Of a DNA stretch of 64,000 bases, positions 61,570 through 64,000 are shown one piece after another. The position numbers and the translations under genes were made by a program. The DNA is from UBA1672 sp050633285 (lineage in GTDB: Bacteria; Pseudomonadota; Alphaproteobacteria; Micavibrionales; Micavibrionaceae). The stretch is from contig JBOEGG010000002.1 in NCBI GenBank assembly GCA_050633285.1, positions 372,001 through 436,000 on the forward strand, given 5' to 3'. The first letter of the stretch is position 1. The number at the start of each line of letters is the position of its first letter. Under the pieces are notes generated by a model. It saw nothing but the letters and a program-made list of their open reading frames with translations. It was not told the origin of the DNA and did not search any database.

Positions 61570-62130
61570 ATGAAATATGTACTAAGTACTCTGACTTGTT
61601 TGGCTGTCTGTGCCTCTTCTGCGACTGCGGTAGCAGGAAAGTGTAAAACAGAAGATCCTTTCCCCTACACTGCGCCTTATAATATGGAGAATTGCCCGGA
61701 GGATATCCAAAATTGGATGAACCGCGTGAATACATGCGCCCATTTTGAAGGTGAAGAAGCCTATAATGATGAGCGTAAAGCGGAGCTGGACAATATCAAT
61801 ATTGAATATCAATGTGATTACATTGGATGCGATTTTGGTGATTTGTTCTATAAATATGAAGGTGATATTGTCTATACAGGCGTGCTCTCTGATTATGAGA
61901 AGTTTGTTTATGGAGATAACGGCGTCTTAGAGTGTAATATGGAACAGGAAATGCCACCGGAAGAGCGCGTCGGGGATGTCTATCTGGAAGGCGCCACTGC
62001 TGTCGAGGAGCAGGTCACTCCTGAAACTGTTAAAAAGCTAACCCCAAAACAAGATAAAAGCTTGGAACAAGAGTTGGAAGATGCCGGAAAGAAGGCAGTG
62101 AAAGATATCTTTGGTGGTATGTTCAAATAA
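61570..62130 (+). CDS. Exported Cys-containing hypothetical protein
   Basis: A 186-residue protein with a signal peptide (KYVLSTLTCLAVCASSATAV, cleavage after VAG). Six or more cysteines in the mature part (KCKTEDP, ENCPEDI, NTCAHFE, YQCDYIGCDF, LECNMEQ) suggest disulfides, matching the presence of DsbB in this genome. The C-terminus is a charged helix. Located between gyrA and coaD, with 15 bases to coaD, so probably one operon. Function unknown. Confidence 0.75.
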   Translation: MKYVLSTLTCLAVCASSATAVAGKCKTEDPFPYTAPYNMENCPEDIQNWMNRVNTCAHFEGEEAYNDERKAELDNINIEYQCDYIGCDFGDLFYKYEGDIVYTGVLSDYEKFVYGDNGVLECNMEQEMPPEERVGDVYLEGATAVEEQVTPETVKKLTPKQDKSLEQELEDAGKKAVKDIFGGMFK

Positions 62131-62145
62131 AATATTGTTAAAGCG

Positions 62146-62655
62146 ATGACAGAAAGTGCAAAATTCATAACAGGCGTTTATCCGGGAACATTCGATCCGG
62201 TGACAAAGGGGCATTTGCACCTTATTCGTCGTGCAAGCCGTATGGTAGATCATTTGATTGTCGCCGTTGCGGAAAGTAATAAAAAAGGGCCTCTCTTTAC
62301 CCCTGAAGAGCGTATGAGCATGCTGAATACAGATATTGAAAATATGTCTGATAAGGGCTGTAAAATAGAGATTATGACCTTTAATAAATTACTGGTGCAT
62401 TTCGCTAGCGATGTTAAGGCATCCTGTATATTCAGGGGGTTACGTGCTGTTTCTGATTTTGAATATGAATTTCAAATGACAGGTATGAATGCAAAACTTG
62501 ACCCCGAAATTGAAACTGTATTTTTGATGGCTGCGGATAAATGGCAGTTCGTTTCTTCTTCCTTTGTAAAAGAGATATCAAGCCTTGGTGGAGGCGTCGA
62601 AGAGTTCGTCACACCGCAGGTCGCGCAAGCATTACAGAAAAAATTTAAAAAATAG
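62146..62655 (+). CDS. coaD: Phosphopantetheine adenylyltransferase
   Basis: A 169-residue enzyme that transfers AMP from ATP to 4'-phosphopantetheine in coenzyme A synthesis. The nucleotidyltransferase signature GVYPGTFDPVTKGHLHLIRR is at the N-terminus (TxGH motif), with RGLRAVSDFEYEFQMTGMN near residue 88 and SSSFVKEISSLGGGVEEFV near residue 141 as in the family. Length is normal. The order gyrA-coaD is frequent in alphaproteobacteria. Confidence 0.96.
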   Translation: MTESAKFITGVYPGTFDPVTKGHLHLIRRASRMVDHLIVAVAESNKKGPLFTPEERMSMLNTDIENMSDKGCKIEIMTFNKLLVHFASDVKASCIFRGLRAVSDFEYEFQMTGMNAKLDPEIETVFLMAADKWQFVSSSFVKEISSLGGGVEEFVTPQVAQALQKKFKK

Positions 62656-62734
62656 ACATTCAATACTTGACGTAGGGGCATGAAATACATATTGTGCACC
62701 TCGTTCAAGCAGATATCTATCTGCACATATTGAT

Positions 62735-62810
62735 GATCGCTTAGCTCAGCCGGTAGAGCAACTGACTTTTAATCAGTAGGTCGAGAGTTCGAATCTCTCA
62801 GCGATCACCA
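62735..62810 (+). tRNA. tRNA-Lys (anticodon UUU)
   Basis: A 76-base tRNA: acceptor GATCGCT/AGCGATC, anticodon stem ACTGA/TCAGT around CTTTTAA (anticodon TTT), T-arm GAGAG-TTCGAAT-CTCTC and encoded ACCA. Confidence 0.97.
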
Positions 62811-63025
62811 TTCTTTCCCACGATTTCAGAAAACTCCTATTTCTAATTTGTTCAATTGGCATTTATTTGTCCGATGGATTCAAGGCACGGGCTGTATAAT
62901 TTTGATTTTTCCCCTAGCCTCATAAGATTATATAAGAGACTTGCTGAGACATGATTTATTTGGGATTTGAACCTGCCTTAACGCGTGTTATTCTATTGTC
63001 TTCCATAAGCGTGAGGGAAAAGTAA

Positions 63026-64000
63026 GTGACACAACCAATATCCATAGAAACAGAAGCAGCAGAGTTCCACCCGCAATTCAAAAAGAATTTATGGATTAAT
63101 ATTCTAATGGGTATGGCTCTTGGTATCGCTCTTGGGCTTGCTCTTTCCCCACATGGCTTTGCCCTTGTGGATAAAGAAGTCTCTTTCCTGTTGGCATCAT
63201 GGATTAAACTACCGGGTACGTTCTTTTTAGGAATGATACAGATGGTGGTTATACCCCTTGTCCTTTGTTCAATCATTCTTGGCATTACCCAAAGCGGGGA
63301 GCTTGGTTTTCTGAAAAAGATGGGCGTACGGATTATCCTGTATTTCGTTGTTACAACAACGCTGGCTATTTCGATTGGCCTTGCCTGGGTGAGCATTATA
63401 CAACCCGGTAACTATATTGACCCAAGTTTAATTGAAAGTTTTCGTCAGGAACAGCCAATGAAAACGGCTGGGCAAACATCTGAAAATATCGAAATGTTAC
63501 AAAACCTGACAGTTCCTGAACGGATTTCAAATTTAATTCCTGTAAATATACCGCACGCCGTTGTGGAACGGAATTTATTGCAAATTGTTATTGCCGCAAT
63601 GGTTATTGGTATCGCGATAGTGTCTTTACCGTCCAATGTTACAAAACCAATAACAGATTTATGTGTTTCCGGTCAGGCTATCGCGATGACGGTCATTGGG
63701 TGGGCTATGGTCATTGCGCCATATGCGGTTTTTGGTTTGCTCTGTGATATTACTATTAAGCTTGGCTTTGGTGCGTTGGCAGGGATGGGAATGTATATGG
63801 CTACGGTTATTTTAGGTCTGTTGTCTGTGGCATGTATGTATCTGGTCATTGCATCTGTTATCGGGCGTAAAAATCCGTTTGAGTTTCTACGCTCCATACG
63901 AGAGACGCAGCTCTTGGCATTTTCAACGTCATCATCGGCAGCTACAATGCCCTTTACTTTATCCTGCGCGGAAGAAAAGCTGGGAGTATCACCCAAAATA
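63026..64000 (+). CDS. Dicarboxylate/amino acid:cation symporter, 3' truncated
   Basis: Open to the window end: 325 codons from a GTG at 63026 with GAGGG upstream. The frame starts VTQPISIETEAAEFHPQFKK and contains several membrane helices (INILMGMALGIALGLAL; GMIQMVVIPLVLCSIILGIT; GVRIILYFVVTTTLAISIGL). Near the end it reaches the serine-rich signature FSTSSSAATMPFTLSCAEEK of the DAACS (GltP/DctA) family, which forms the substrate-binding hairpin. It takes up C4-dicarboxylates, glutamate or aspartate with Na+ or H+; the exact substrate cannot be told. The last ~100 residues lie outside the window. It begins about 215 bases after tRNA-Lys. Confidence 0.92.
   Translation, partial: MTQPISIETEAAEFHPQFKKNLWINILMGMALGIALGLALSPHGFALVDKEVSFLLASWIKLPGTFFLGMIQMVVIPLVLCSIILGITQSGELGFLKKMGVRIILYFVVTTTLAISIGLAWVSIIQPGNYIDPSLIESFRQEQPMKTAGQTSENIEMLQNLTVPERISNLIPVNIPHAVVERNLLQIVIAAMVIGIAIVSLPSNVTKPITDLCVSGQAIAMTVIGWAMVIAPYAVFGLLCDITIKLGFGALAGMGMYMATVILGLLSVACMYLVIASVIGRKNPFEFLRSIRETQLLAFSTSSSAATMPFTLSCAEEKLGVSPKI

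Overview
The window is chromosomal DNA of an AT-rich alphaproteobacterium carrying one large integrated mobile element. The alphaproteobacterial call rests on two conserved blocks: tig-clpP-lon-hup followed by tRNA-Val on the left, and uvrA / ssb / gyrA / coaD plus tRNA-Lys on the right. The exact lineage cannot be fixed from sequence reading alone; a Micavibrio- or Rhodospirillales-like organism would fit, but this is a guess.

Left chromosomal part (1-17537): dsbB and an exoD-family gene, a hypothetical gene, tRNA-Leu(CAA), then a two-gene cassette made of a small membrane-anchored protein and a 2690-residue RTX protein with an N-terminal metzincin-like domain. Next come trigger factor (with a histone-H1-like Lys/Ala tail), clpP, lon directly after it (no clpX between them) and a DNABII protein HU gene. 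Rho-independent terminators follow tig, clpP and hup.

Integrated element (17491-51037): the 3' 47 bp of tRNA-Val(UAC) is repeated exactly at 50991-51037, so the element is 33,500 bp long (repeat to repeat). From left to right it holds a tyrosine integrase with an overlapping excisionase-like gene; about 1.25 kb of non-coding DNA packed with nested inverted repeats that looks like a very large structured RNA; a DUF1778/GNAT toxin-antitoxin pair; a type IIG restriction-modification gene convergent with an N6-adenine methyltransferase and a small ribbon-helix-helix-like gene; ardA; several small unknowns; a lipoprotein; a second tyrosine recombinase with two dif-like 30-bp sites upstream; a second RTX cassette (membrane protein + 1450-residue RTX protein); a mobilisation block (two coiled-coil proteins, relaxase, MobC-like protein, large serine recombinase); an eight-gene operon with a VirD4-like coupling protein and two von Willebrand A-fold proteins that ends at a strong terminator; and an 812-residue TPR protein next to attR. 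No type IV secretion channel genes are present, so the element is best described as mobilisable rather than self-conjugative.

Right chromosomal part (51038-64000): att remnants and a TAAA microsatellite, an XRE regulator, a small hypothetical gene, uvrA preceded by a diguanylate cyclase, then ssb, a periplasmic protein, gyrA, another exported protein, coaD, tRNA-Lys(UUU) and a dicarboxylate/amino-acid symporter cut by the window end.

How it fits together: integrase and excisionase move the element in and out of tRNA-Val; ArdA would protect it from restriction on entry, the R-M and TA systems stabilise it and exclude competitors, and the relaxase plus coupling protein would let it use a helper conjugation channel. 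The two RTX cassettes, one chromosomal and one on the element, share a near-identical C-terminal secretion region, suggesting both products use the same type I exporter, which is not encoded here.
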